A stretch of DNA of 64,000 nucleotides, from NCBI GenBank assembly GCA_949128115.1, contig OX421961.1:126421050-126485049 (forward strand), written 5' to 3'. The stretch comes from Anaspis maculata (taxonomy: Eukaryota > Arthropoda > Insecta > Coleoptera > Scraptiidae). Position numbers and translations under genes: made by a program. Below, piece after piece: positions 56,401 through 64,000 of this stretch (positions are counted from its first letter, which is position 1; every line of letters starts with the position of its first letter). The notes beneath the pieces are model-generated. The model did no database searches and was not told where the DNA came from. It saw only the letters and a list, made by a program, of their open reading frames with translations.

Positions 56401-57032
56401 CTTTCAGGAATCGTCTGGAGCAGCTCCAATGCTGGGCCTCTGAGAGCCAGGACTAAAGCTGTGGCTCTCTCATCGTCGCTCCATCCGTTTGCTTCGGCAG
56501 CGGCATCGAACTGCCTCTTATAGGTTGTCCATGGGCTTTTCCCATCGAAATTTGGCAGCTTCACACGTTGGACACCCGCTGAACTGACAATCGCAGCACT
56601 GGCGGCGGTTTTCTGAACCTGTTGCTCCAGCTTCGTTATATTGGCCTTCACCGCTTCCACCTCTTTTTCTACCATCGCAACCATTTTCTCTTCCAGCTTG
56701 TTCACACTGCCGTCGAAATACCGCGTCTGTTGTTCCACAACGGCTAATATTTCTTCTCTTTCCTCCAGGCGTTTCCTTTCCTGTTCTTCTAGCAGGTTCC
56801 TTAATTCCTGTTCTTGCCCTTCTAGAAGATTCTTCAGTTCTGCCTTGTCCTCGAAACGCTCCACGACGCGTTTCTTTTCCTGTTCTTGTTTACGCTTCCT
56901 TTCCTTTTCTTTCTCTTCAAGACGCTTCTTCTCCTGTTCTTCTTGAAGACTTTTCTGCTGCTGCATCATCGCCATGATGTTTGCCAAAGCGTCTTCGACT
57001 CCTGTCTTCGACATGCTTCTCGTCTCCGGCAT
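53460..57032 (-). CDS. Gypsy Gag-Pol (Gag, protease, RT, RNase H)
   Basis: A 1190-codon frame on the minus strand starting MPETRSMSKTG. Residues about 20-145 are a charged coiled coil (repeated EEQEKKRLEE). A Gag capsid-like region covers about 155-330 (KLPNFDGKSPWTTYKRQF). One CCHC zinc knuckle, CFGCRKPGHLLRDC, is near 370. An aspartic protease with VIDTGATKSIV is near 447. Reverse transcriptase has VDYRKLN, LDLKSGYWQV, MPFGLCNAPATF and the catalytic YLDDVMV (about 869). RNase H has DTDASNTGIGAVLS (about 1016) and RTDHAALKWL. The frame ends just inside the LINE insertion, two residues past the break, so the natural product continued into the integrase at 51794-53054. The start is supported by its closeness to the primer site. 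Confidence 0.95.
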   Translation of the reverse strand: MPETRSMSKTGVEDALANIMAMMQQQKSLQEEQEKKRLEEKEKERKRKQEQEKKRVVERFEDKAELKNLLEGQEQELRNLLEEQERKRLEEREEILAVVEQQTRYFDGSVNKLEEKMVAMVEKEVEAVKANITKLEQQVQKTAASAAIVSSAGVQRVKLPNFDGKSPWTTYKRQFDAAAEANGWSDDERATALVLALRGPALELLQTIPESEQKDFAKLTRVLELRYGDNHVRQIHQTQLKARTQKSGESLQEFESEVLRLVHLAYPAHPADVLADIAKETFMGGIRDPDLRQMVMISNPANISDALIQAIRIEAAKDASRPHRFREVNFDESGASHPSEKSVKEMFEELLSAMSRNRPQGEPRAGGRPRCFGCRKPGHLLRDCRQRSSSSDRSTPGWRTISPGKLIPASAKGRTLAGSPQCPRSYSVSLLQKSPNSLLLSGKLDEDDCVFVIDTGATKSIVRRGILRQQHIVPLTDGARLTTATGESATLHGEAEVSIRFGRFLLREKFLVADIVDDFILGLDLMDKYGFILDVGQRTLKIGNEELALRTSMKAAEEIRLLSAETVRVAANSEKIVWATLSGQPGGHVAGIAEPDTAASCIMAKTLINMDKTKIPIRVINPNKTSKTIKEGETLGKCEPVEWISRCEDISTKAATPKLLEKKLVEMFSPDWKHLSGKEKELATQFIQEEAAAFAMEGNPTGRTNVIQHRINTENAAPIRQAPRRLPLAKQEEVSKLLKNMLDEGVIEESTSPWSSPVVLVTKKDGSTRFCVDYRKLNDVTKKDSYPLPRIDDTLSTLSGSRWFSTLDLKSGYWQVGLHNDDKEKTAFSAGSGLYQFTVMPFGLCNAPATFERLMECVLRGLTWETCLVYLDDVMVIGRTFEEHLKNLREVIRRLRGAHLKLNPKNSVLFQKQVKFLGHAVSSEGIETDPAKLDAVREWPRPRNQHEVRSFLGLCTYYRRFVEKFADIAKPLHKLTEDRAPFLWTKECENSFKTLKIALCSSPILAYPQLHGQYILDTDASNTGIGAVLSQHQQGQERVVEYYSKVLSKPKRNYCVTRRELLAIVKAVDHFHQYLYGRKFLVRTDHAALKWLLQLKNSEGQLARWIEKLQQYDFKVQHRPGRSHGNADALSRRPCNEDCKHCKRVDQQNGNVEVKAIVFDTPRNWTTAELKKEQREDPAIGTLAERKELY

Positions 57033-57089
57033 TTACCAAATCACGAATGTTCCGAACGTCCTGTAGTCGCAGGCCCAATTACTCTAAAT

Positions 57090-57110
57090 TATACCGCTTA
57101 CTGACACCAA
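57090..57110 (-). promoter_or_regulatory. Primer-binding site, probably tRNA-Leu
   Basis: Immediately inside the 5' LTR the minus strand reads TGGTGTCAGTAAGCGGTAT. The first nine bases, TGGTGTCAG, equal the complement of the 3' end of a CCA-tailed eukaryotic tRNA-Leu. The match becomes imperfect further in. The assignment rests on that short identity and the position. Confidence 0.65.
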
Positions 57111-57111
57111 A

Positions 57112-57621
57112 TGTTACGATATTTCGCGTACGGGTTCGAATATAATTGAGACGAACTTTTAAAACACACACTGTTTATTTCTGCGTACCACTACTACAAT
57201 AAATGCCAACAATTATCGCTTGGAATTATGTCGCAGGTACTTCGCTTGTTATTACTCGCTATCTAATTCATTACTGCCGCGAGCTCCCGGCTGACGCCTT
57301 ATATAAGGCCTCCGAATAATGTTCCCGAAGTTTCTGTCTGCTTCCAGCAAATTCCATGAGGGTCTGGCATATGCGGTTTCTAGATCATTCCTGAATAATC
57401 GCACACGTTACCTGTATGCTTTCCATGTGTTCTGGGATCTGCGCCTCCGCCAAAGTGGATTGATGTGGCTTGATCGAACGTTCAAGTCTCCATTGGGTTC
57501 ACATACAAGAACGCTCTGGAATGCACGAGATTGCTCCAGACTTCTACACTTCGATCTAATGGTGGAAAGATCGAGAAACATCGAGTGTTTACCTATAAGT
57601 ACAAGATCGCCGCTCGTAACA
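57112..57621 (-). repeat. 5' LTR of the gypsy element
   Basis: 510 bp from TGTTACGATA to CTCGTAACA, followed by ATAC (57622-57625). On the sense (minus) strand it holds a symmetric TATA-box-like CTTATATAAG near 57299-57308 and, further downstream, AATAAA near 57176, a likely promoter and polyadenylation signal. Confidence 0.93.
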
Positions 57622-57625
57622 ATAC

Positions 57626-58838
57626 AGACGCTAGACGCCCCGAATTTTGCCGCAAAGGGGTTCAATTATTGTGTTACACCCTGTAGATCCTGAGCCTTGG
57701 TTCTCAAGCACCATATAAGCATAATACGCCCGATGAAGGATCTCGCTGCAAATAAAAGTTTTGAGAAGTTGCTGCGATACGTACAGCAAAGTAACTTTGT
57801 TCCAACTGTCCGAAAACAATTCAAGTGAATTTGAAGGAGTTGTCTGAATCCACTCGTAAATACGTTAGGGCTTGGAATTTTATAACCAGACAGAAGTTTT
57901 CAAAACTTGAATGTTCTCATCCATCTAAAATGTCCGAGAAAATATTGAAACAAAGATTTCTTTCTGCAAGAATAATTTGGCCTTCCTCGAGTGTTGAGAA
58001 GAAAAAACGATTTGAACGGGCCATCGTGGAGCTCAGTTACTTTTTTTTCGTTCATTTTGATCCCGGTAAAAAAATCGCGTGGTGTTTTAAAATCAATATT
58101 TTTTTCACTGAACACCCCATCATCAGCATGCCGTTCGTATTTCTTATTTTTGGTGCCTTGAAACGAGCAAAATGAAACGTTTTTTCCACAACATCAGACA
58201 TATTCACCGTTTGTTGAGACTAAATTTCAATTATCTTTTAATTAACTTTGTTTTCGCGCTATGTTGCCCGATGTATCGACTTCGATAGGTACAATTCTCA
58301 TTAATTCTTAACGAAGCTCAATATAGCATCGAAATACAACAGGAGTAGGTACTTGTACCTAAACCGGGCTTTGAAGATGGGTTATTGTGTGTGGGTATTC
58401 GCAGTCAGCGAGTTGTTCGTGATACCTATTTAAGTTTGCGTCAATATAACAAAAAAGATAAGTCGATATAAATATTTGGTTTTTGTCTCGACATTATTTC
58501 GGTTCAATCGGCATCACAATATCTCGAAACCTACTACCAGGCCTTTCCCAATTTAACGAAGCTCGTTTGTGCAATCTTCGTGTCCTTGCAATGCTATATT
58601 TCGCCTCGGTGCCTCGCACCTCGGCTGCGGGCCATCATTGGTTTGTTTACGACACTGATATTCAAACAGTGGCTTTACAGAACCTCGTTTGTCGCCGGCG
58701 ACAGTCCCCCCACTCCACTGTAGTTGAATAAATTAAATATTGGAAAAAATGACTTGAATTGAGCCTGCATCAGCCAATGTGTTCAGGGAAGGTAAAAGTC
58801 AGAGAAAACCGAGAGGTGAAGAGACACTCAAGCTAATA
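57626..58838. other. No supported gene
   Basis: Nothing recognised. ACACCCTGTAGA near 57685 again resembles a CAGGGTG terminus. The 116-codon plus frame at 57825-58175 has no identifiable domain. Confidence 0.3.
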
Positions 58839-58931
58839 GTGCTATTCTGCAAAAAATACCGTTCCATAAACACTCTGTTATGTAAAAATTCGTGTCGGCC
58901 ATTGGCTGTTGCCTAGGTAATAACAGCATTC
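58839..58931. mobile_element. MITE (ATTCCATAAACGCTCTGTTA family), truncated copy 2
   Basis: GTGCTATTCTGC, TTCCATAAACACTCTGTTAT and GGCCATTGGCTGTTGCCTAG match the copy at 50903-51030 in order. Homology stops at GTAATAACAGC near 58930, where the R1-like sequence appears to begin, so the right arm is missing. Confidence 0.65.
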
Positions 58932-59117
58932 GGCGGGAGCCACGTAAAGAGGCCCCTGGTAGGGACACTCATGCCGAAAAGGTCGATGGAGAGTGGTGAA
59001 AGCCAAGAAACAGTACAAACTTTCGATGGCCCCAGGGGATCATCGAAGGGGGAAGACTTCCCTGGAACAACGACTTAGACTTGGCGGGAAAGTACATATA
59101 AAGCTTCCATTTTTAAG

Positions 59118-59459
59118 ATGTCGACACCAGTAAAAAATAACCCGACTACGGTGCAGGGGAGGGACACCCCAGTACCCGTCGAGGATGAGAGTGGGCGAGC
59201 GGGCTCCTCTCGACGGTCATTCAGCGACCGCCCAGGACAAGAGGTGGAGAAACAGGCCCTTGTCATAAGTGAAATTACTGAAGCATCAGACGACCACGGC
59301 ACAGTACAGGGACACCCTGAAGATTCACAGTCTCTTGAAGTAAAACCCTTCCAAAGGAACAGGAGTGTTTTCCACTCCCCAACGAGAGAAGAGACTCCAT
59401 ACAATATGCCTACGATTGATATCGTCAGCGTGGACTTGACCACCTACAAGTTGACATGA
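59118..59459 (+). CDS. Possible N-terminal part of LINE ORF1
   Basis: 113 codons beginning MSTPVKNNPTTVQGRDTPVP, rich in S, T, P, E and D, with no known domain. It follows a GC-richer leader (about 58932-59117) that may be a LINE 5' UTR. After the stop, a shifted frame continues with QVDMTAIDDLNKL, suggesting one frameshift. It may be the disordered N-terminus of an R1-type ORF1 protein, or an unrelated short gene. I recognise no homologue. Confidence 0.3.
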   Translation: MSTPVKNNPTTVQGRDTPVPVEDESGRAGSSRRSFSDRPGQEVEKQALVISEITEASDDHGTVQGHPEDSQSLEVKPFQRNRSVFHSPTREETPYNMPTIDIVSVDLTTYKLT

Positions 59460-61522
59460 CTGCCATAGATGACCTGAATAAACTGTAGTGCATCCTGGTT
59501 ACGGCACCATTTCTGTAGTGTAACCCTCTTTTTCGATGTTTGGCTGTGATCGTCGTTGTCCCTTCCCTTCCCAACGTTGTTTACCTTTTACCTACGTTGT
59601 GTGAGTTCTTACTCGATATGGGAATGTGTCCTTGGGGATGAGGTTTGATTCTTGAATGAAGCGCGAATGAATCACAAGCAAAATGAATGTTTATTGAAAA
59701 TCAATTGCAAAGTTTTAAATGAATTTGTTTCTTTTCTCAAAACATCTCACAACAAGAAATTGACAGTGATAAAATGACACAACGTGAATAAAGAACAACA
59801 AAACACAAACAAATGAAACAAGAAAAATCATTACAAATTATTTAGACAATGCAAGAATTTACAACAATGAAATGAAACACAATATCAGATTAGCAAAACA
59901 AAACAAGAAATCATGAAACACGTCAAACTGTCAGTTTAATCGCAAAGGAAAAGTGACGTATTCGCTGACAGGCACACATGGGAAGAGCACGTCAAAGAAA
60001 CCCCTGCGTATTGCCTGGTTGATTGCTGAAAAATTCCTTCCCAAATGATCTGAATAAAAGTCAAGTGTGAATGAGTCCTGATGAAATGACAGAGAAGTCA
60101 CTCCAGTGATGCATTGATCAAGTCAGCGTAAATCGGTGCTTAAACCTCTTTGAAACGTTTGCTTTGTTCACAAGTTATTTACGTAACAACAGAAGGAAAC
60201 TCGTTCGCTCACGCTTTGGAGAAAACTTTACGCTCAGCAATTTATTTCACACTTGAAAAACAAAAGAAATCAAATTAATAGATGAGTAAACCATAAAGAA
60301 ATGATCGCTAAACAAGTGAACAAGTACATAAATCAGCAAGAAACAAACGATTAGTGATGGCGTAGATAAATAAACAAGAAACAAATAAGAGATAAATAGG
60401 TAGATGAATAAACAAGAGAGAGAGAGGTGAGAAATAAATAAGTAGAGATGTCGAAGTTGGTCATACCATCGTAAACAATTGGGAGGAAGAAGTATCTATA
60501 ACGCATTCGCCCGAAATTCCCCAGAAGTTGACCATCACAAACCCCCACAGATACATACTCATACAAAACAGAACAATGGTTAGTGAACAGTAATCACATA
60601 TAGTAAATAACAGTAAATACAACAAAATCGACTTGAGCCAACCTGTGGCCTTCTCTTCGTCATTTTACATAATTCTCCCAAATAAGAAAAGGTTAGTAGA
60701 CTCAACAAGGCAGATTCATACAAGTGGGGAACCCCCCCCCCCCCAAACACGGAGGAGCGGCAAGTCTCTCTTTCCTTCCTTTACTTTCATGTATAACCCG
60801 ACAATGAACAATGAAATGTGAATGAATCATAACAAGTACTGTTCTCCACTAAGCGGCTGAGTTTGGTGTAGCAGTTTCTTTTTGTCATCTCACTGTTTGT
60901 GACGTAACTAAAGAAACAATTGATGAAACCTCGAAATACGAGCGACAGCGCAGTTCGGAGGCCACGTCATGAGTGCACAAAGTGCACACCCACTAGATTG
61001 CAGCCTTTGCCATCAACATTGAGATCATTTGGGAGTCGATAAATTACACAAGATTCAAAGCAGTGCAAAGCACTTTGATTTCGATGGGGGAAAAACTGCG
61101 GGTTATGCAAGCCCGTTGAGAACAAAGAGAACAAAGAATTTCGTGTTATGTACAATAATTTTGCGGACAAAATAAGTATCGAAATGCATGATTTGGTGCG
61201 TGGCTGGAAGCCAAATTTTCGATACAATAATCAAAGAAAGACCGACCTTAAAATTGTAAAACAACGCACCACATACTCGCAGCACTCAAAATCACGTGTT
61301 CTTCACCACATCTGATTCTATCTGCGGCTGCCGCTCGTCTGGCTCGCCCAGCGCAGCGCCATCTCCCTCTCCCATCGGCAAACGCTACGAACGTCAACGA
61401 CCGTACCCACTTCAGGTACCAACGTACAAACAAAACAAAGGGGAAATACCACAAAACTGACATAACAGCTGGCGATTTTTTGCAAAGCAAACAACAACAA
61501 CAACACCGTTCACAGGGAAATA
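59460..61522. other. Unexplained non-coding block inside the LINE region
   Basis: C-poor, A-rich sequence with many AACAAA words, a 14-bp C-run near 60730-60744 and no supported gene. It separates two coding-like pieces of a possible ORF1. I looked for TG...CA ends, TIRs or flanking duplications and found none I trust. Confidence 0.35.
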
Positions 61523-61880
61523 AAACTTTTGTCAGTGGGAATCAAAGGACAAGTCGGACAAACAAGGTGTCGAGAGAGCAAAAACAACTTGAAGAAGTCT
61601 ACACAGAGCTCGAAAAGGAACACAACCGGAGTCAGAGGGAGGCTGGAAGAGACACATAATGAAATGTGCAGAAGAAAAACATGCGGAACCGCAGGCGGTC
61701 CAAATCGGAAAAGAAGAGGTGGTCTCGCTTTGAGAAGAGATGGTGGCGCTCAAGACGGAAGGAGAACGGCAGAAAGAAGAGATCCTTGAGCTATGAGGCT
61801 AAATTGAGACTCTACAGGAAGAAAACAAAAGAACGGAACGGAAAACTCAGATGTCTCTACCCTTGGAAAACGGAGTTGAC
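61523..61880 (+). pseudogene. Coiled-coil ORF fragment, probably decayed LINE ORF1
   Basis: Two frames together read as a heptad-rich coiled coil. SREQKQLEEVYTELEKEHNR near 61573 is followed, after a stop and frame change, by VVSLREEMVALKTEGERQ and ETLQEENKRTER near 61720-61835. Long coiled coils occur in many LINE ORF1 proteins. The fragment is broken by at least two stops and stops being readable at the MITE. Confidence 0.4.
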
Positions 61881-61887
61881 GAGACTA

Positions 61888-62042
61888 TAGCTGTGATACA
61901 CTACACAACTTCTTGTACAAGTTCTTGTACAATCTGTCAGTTAAACAATCAAGTTCATTGTTTTTTGACACTATCTTGGCAGATTGTACAAGAAATTGTA
62001 CAAGAAATTGTACAAGAAATTGTGTAGTGTAATATAACTATA
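61888..62042. mobile_element. MITE, ACACTACACAATTTCTTG family, copy 3
   Basis: AGCTGTGATACACTACACAA and CTTCTTGTACAA open the copy; GAAATTGTGTAGTGTAATAT closes it. The right arm carries a triplicated TTGTACAAGAAA motif (about 61983-62022), a local expansion not seen in copy 1. TA lies on each side. Confidence 0.78.
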
Positions 62043-62699
62043 TATCGGAGGATAATTTCCAAATGTGTTGACTTTGACACGACAACGATACTGATCAACG
62101 CAGAATGGCCGGTAAACATTAACAAGGTTGTAATTGAAGAAACAGGTGACGTGTTTGAAGCTTCTAAAGATCATGCTTCAGCCCATTGCGTGACACTGAC
62201 TTTGGAATGTACCGAGGAATTGCTGTGAGATTCAAGGACCGCTTTCCATGAATCTCGAAGCGTAAGTGAGTTTCGAAACCAAAAGGCTCAAGTAGGCAGC
62301 GTAGCCAGCATAGAAAAGGACACCGAGCTAGATGCGGAGACGAGAAAATTAACCGTCGGGTGTACTACCTCGTCACAAAAGCGATATCATCTGACAACCA
62401 ACCCTAGAAATGCTATATGTATCTAAGAAGCCTATTAGGCCTATAGGGCAATAAGAACTTTAGGCCTTATTGACCTAAGGAGATCAATGCGAAAGCAAGG
62501 AGTGACAAGACTGACTGCTCCAAGAATAGACAGTGGCAGGGATAGGTTAAAATTGGGAGAAGTCAAGAAACTGATGGAAATCGTCTTCTGGGAAGAGGAG
62601 GTGGAAATGGCAGCTTATCCTGAACGAGCTCACCAAGAGAAAGATTGACTTAACGCTTGCACGACTGATACGTAGCTGCCTCAAAACAAGGAAAATTCA

Positions 62700-63290
62700 A
62701 TACAGAAAGAGCAGTGGGGAGTGAACAGCGGAGTTCCACAGGGCTCAGTGTTGGGACCAGAATTTTGAAAGATACTGTATGACGGAGTCCTGAGACGTCG
62801 CATGACTGAGGGAGTCACGACAGTGGAATTCGCTAACGACCTGGTGGTCGTTGTTACCGGCAAAGAAGTGGATACCCTACAGAAGAAGGCTACGCTAGCT
62901 GTTGAGAGGATTTCCGGCTGGCTCAAGAGCAAAGCATTGTCTCTGGCGCCAGAAACGACGGAAATGGTTCTGCGTGCGACCAGAAGAAAGGCACCCGACG
63001 CAACGTTGCGATTTTGGTGGAAGGCACTGAAATTAAAGCGAAGGAGGCAATAAAATACCTTGGAGTCTGGCTTGGACGTGACTTATCGTTCAAAACACAT
63101 TTGGAGAAAACCGAGGAGAAAGCCAGCGAAACGGGAATTGCACTTTGTCGGCTAATGCCAATTGCTAGAGATCCAAAGACAAGTGTCAGGAAAGCTTTGA
63201 GTGCGGTGGTTCACGCAACGATTCTGTATGCAAAGAGAGGTCTGGGAAAGAGGCCTGAGTGTGAAGTCCTGGAGAGAAAAAATTGAGCGG
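62700..63290 (+). pseudogene. R1-like reverse transcriptase, palm/thumb fragment
   Basis: The fragment runs from SGVPQGSVLGP to HATILYAKRGL, crossing three frames. VPQGSVLGP is the conserved motif before the catalytic loop. The catalytic box reads FANDLVVVV, with N replacing the first D of FADD (62829-62840), which would abolish activity. The thumb segment LGVWLGRDLSFKTHL is well preserved. No ORF2 C-terminal zinc finger or poly-A tail is recognised before the peptidase gene. Confidence 0.75.
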
Positions 63291-63560
63291 GTTCAAAGGC
63301 ATGATATAAGACCAGCTGCTTTTCTTAAGCAGCGGAGGTGCGAAGCACCGAGGTTCGTAACACGATACGAACTATGAAGTACAAGATGCAAAGTACCGAG
63401 GAATACAAAGTAGTGAGTATCAACAGCTGACGTGTTCAAGTTGGTTCTCACTCAGGGTTTTTGACATGATTATGTTTTTGCCCTACGATTACTGTGACGT
63501 TCATGTCTGCGTGACGTTGGAGTTGAAGCTTCGCTGAAGTTGAACTGTCACACTCTTGTC
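63291..63560. other. Upstream region of the peptidase gene
   Basis: No clear TATA box or initiator is called. A short hairpin-like stretch, TTTTCTTAAGCAGC and GGTGCGAAGCACC, occurs near 63317-63350. The promoter of the downstream gene may lie here, but nothing specific can be identified. Confidence 0.3.
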
Positions 63561-64000
63561 ATGCAAGATACTGCCACGGCACTGGGTAAGTCCACCGACC
63601 ATCACGAACCGCTTCCTTTGAGCAAATCATCTTCCAGACACGACACTCGATTTCGGAATCCAAATCCTCCCCGAGCCAATCACCAGCGCCAACGACAAAC
63701 GCCAGTTCAAAGTCCTGCGCCTGGTCAACGGCCTGACCGTTTGCCTGGTCTCGACCGGTCACTCTTCCGACCGCAGCCCCGAAGCGCTGCAGAAATCCCT
63801 AGACCAGGCGCAGAATGTGTCGGCGGCCGCCTTGTGCATCGGCGTCGGCAGCTTCAGCGATCCCGAACACATACCAGGCATGGCCCATTTCGTCGAGCAC
63901 ATGCTCTTCATGGGCACCGAGCAGTTCCCCGAAGAGAACGACTTTGACTCCTTCCTCGCCAACTGCGGTGGCTACTCCAACGCCTCGACGAGCTGCGAAC
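63561..64000 (+). CDS. M16 metallopeptidase, nardilysin-like (partial, 5' end)
   Basis: Exon 1, 63561-63585, starts MQDTATAL and ends at a GTAAGT donor. Exon 2 begins at 63638 after the acceptor TCATCTTCCAG and stays open to the window edge. The 52-bp intron splits a codon (phase 1), and the two exons join in frame. Exon 2 reads QFKVLRLVNGLTVCLVS, SAAALCIGVGSFSDP, then AHFVEHMLFMGTEQFP. HFVEH is the inverted zinc-binding motif HxxEH of family M16 (insulinase/nardilysin). GGYSNASTSCE after it resembles nardilysin (NASTDCE) more than insulin-degrading enzyme. Exon 2 is markedly GC-rich against the AT-rich window, with C/G at most third positions. Nardilysins cut at dibasic sites. The rest of the ~1000-residue protein lies beyond the window. 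Confidence 0.85.

Larger units (their letters stand above)
51273..57621 (-). mobile_element. Nearly intact Ty3/gypsy LTR retrotransposon
   Basis: A 6.35-kb element on the minus strand: 5' LTR (57112-57621), primer site, gag-pol frame (53460-57032), integrase frame (51794-52909), polypurine tract and 3' LTR (51273-51782). Both ends are bounded by a 4-bp duplication, ATAC, at 51269-51272 and 57622-57625. Nearly identical LTRs indicate a recent insertion. The single gag-pro-RT-RH-IN reading order with no env is the Metaviridae (Ty3/gypsy) layout. A 412-bp LINE fragment at 53055-53466 interrupts pol between RNase H and integrase, so this copy cannot make a full Pol. Confidence 0.93.
58932..63290 (+). 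pseudogene. Decayed R1-like non-LTR retrotransposon
   Basis: The 3' part is a reverse transcriptase of the R1 type: GVPQGSVLGPEF (about 62730), FANDLVVVVTGK where FADD is expected (about 62829), ISGWLKSKALSLAPETTEMV (about 62915; W..K..L.L.P.KTE is the usual pattern) and AIKYLGVWLGRDLSF (about 63045). At least three stops or frame changes occur. The endonuclease and most of the fingers domain are not recognised. Upstream frames at 59118-59459 and 61523-61880 could be ORF1. The interval 59460-61522 is unexplained and may be an insertion. A MITE lies at 61888-62042. Whether 58932-62600 is one element with the RT is inference. Confidence 0.6.

Noticed and set aside
63638..64000. GC-rich exon as bacterial contamination or transfer
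   Set aside because: A GTAAGT donor and CCAG acceptor join in frame and the NASTSCE-type motif is nardilysin-like, which is eukaryotic; high GC3 alone does not show transfer.
1..64000. A coherent undescribed multi-gene system
   Set aside because: No cluster of co-oriented, functionally linked genes is present; the window is layered transposons and repeats with one host gene at the edge.

Overview
The window is eukaryotic, almost certainly an insect genome. It is AT-rich and intron-poor, with microsatellites, poly-A/T runs and several classes of metazoan transposable element (Ty3/gypsy, a Penelope-like element, an R1-like LINE, hAT-like and TA-target elements). Frequent TAGGTACCTAC-type words and the element mix would suit a hemipteran such as a whitefly, but the species cannot be fixed from sequence alone. 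I recognise only one convincing host protein-coding gene: the 5' end of an M16 metallopeptidase (nardilysin-like) at 63561-64000, which runs off the right edge. Everything else is transposon-derived, repetitive or unassigned.

Layout. 1-2.2 kb: a tRNA-like sequence and a hAT-like non-autonomous transposon (711-2197) with a second hAT-like element nested in it (1168-1825). 3.5-10.3 kb: a 150-bp palindromic MITE, a 124-bp hairpin, about 12 tandem copies of a ~118-bp unit centred on GCCGCCATATTGAA, and a large inverted array of ~160-bp units. 11.9-15.4 kb: a three-level nest of TA-target-site elements. 16.7-19.2 kb: two adjacent long palindromes. 19.8-24.6 kb: a composite tandem-repeat field rich in GCCGCCATNTTG motifs, interrupted by a 131-bp MITE and a 2.19-kb palindrome. 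26.6-30.8 kb: two Penelope-like copies in inverted orientation (RT plus GIY-YIG endonuclease), carrying two solo LTRs and a MITE. 31-37.4 kb: further fold-back elements and a 17-bp minisatellite. 37.7-38.7 kb: three consecutive tandem arrays. 40.4-41.2 kb: polar open frames of unknown origin. 41.9-47.1 kb: MITEs and a PIF/Harbinger-like TIR element. 48.7-49.9 kb: a decayed gypsy-type pol. 51.3-57.6 kb: a nearly intact Ty3/gypsy element on the minus strand with 510-bp LTRs, broken by a 412-bp LINE 3' fragment. 58.9-63.3 kb: a decayed R1-like LINE. 63.56-64.0 kb: the peptidase gene.

How the parts relate. The elements do not form a pathway; they form layers. Target-site duplications let several insertions be ordered: the Penelope-like copies predate the two solo LTRs and the MITE that interrupt them; the gypsy element predates the LINE fragment in its pol; the outer hAT-like element predates the inner one; and the GCCGCCAT tandem field predates the 2.19-kb palindrome inside it. 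I found no evidence for a previously undescribed biological system. The least conventional structures are the long near-symmetrical palindromes, most with TA or TTA/TAA target duplications, and the GCCGCCATNTTG arrays.
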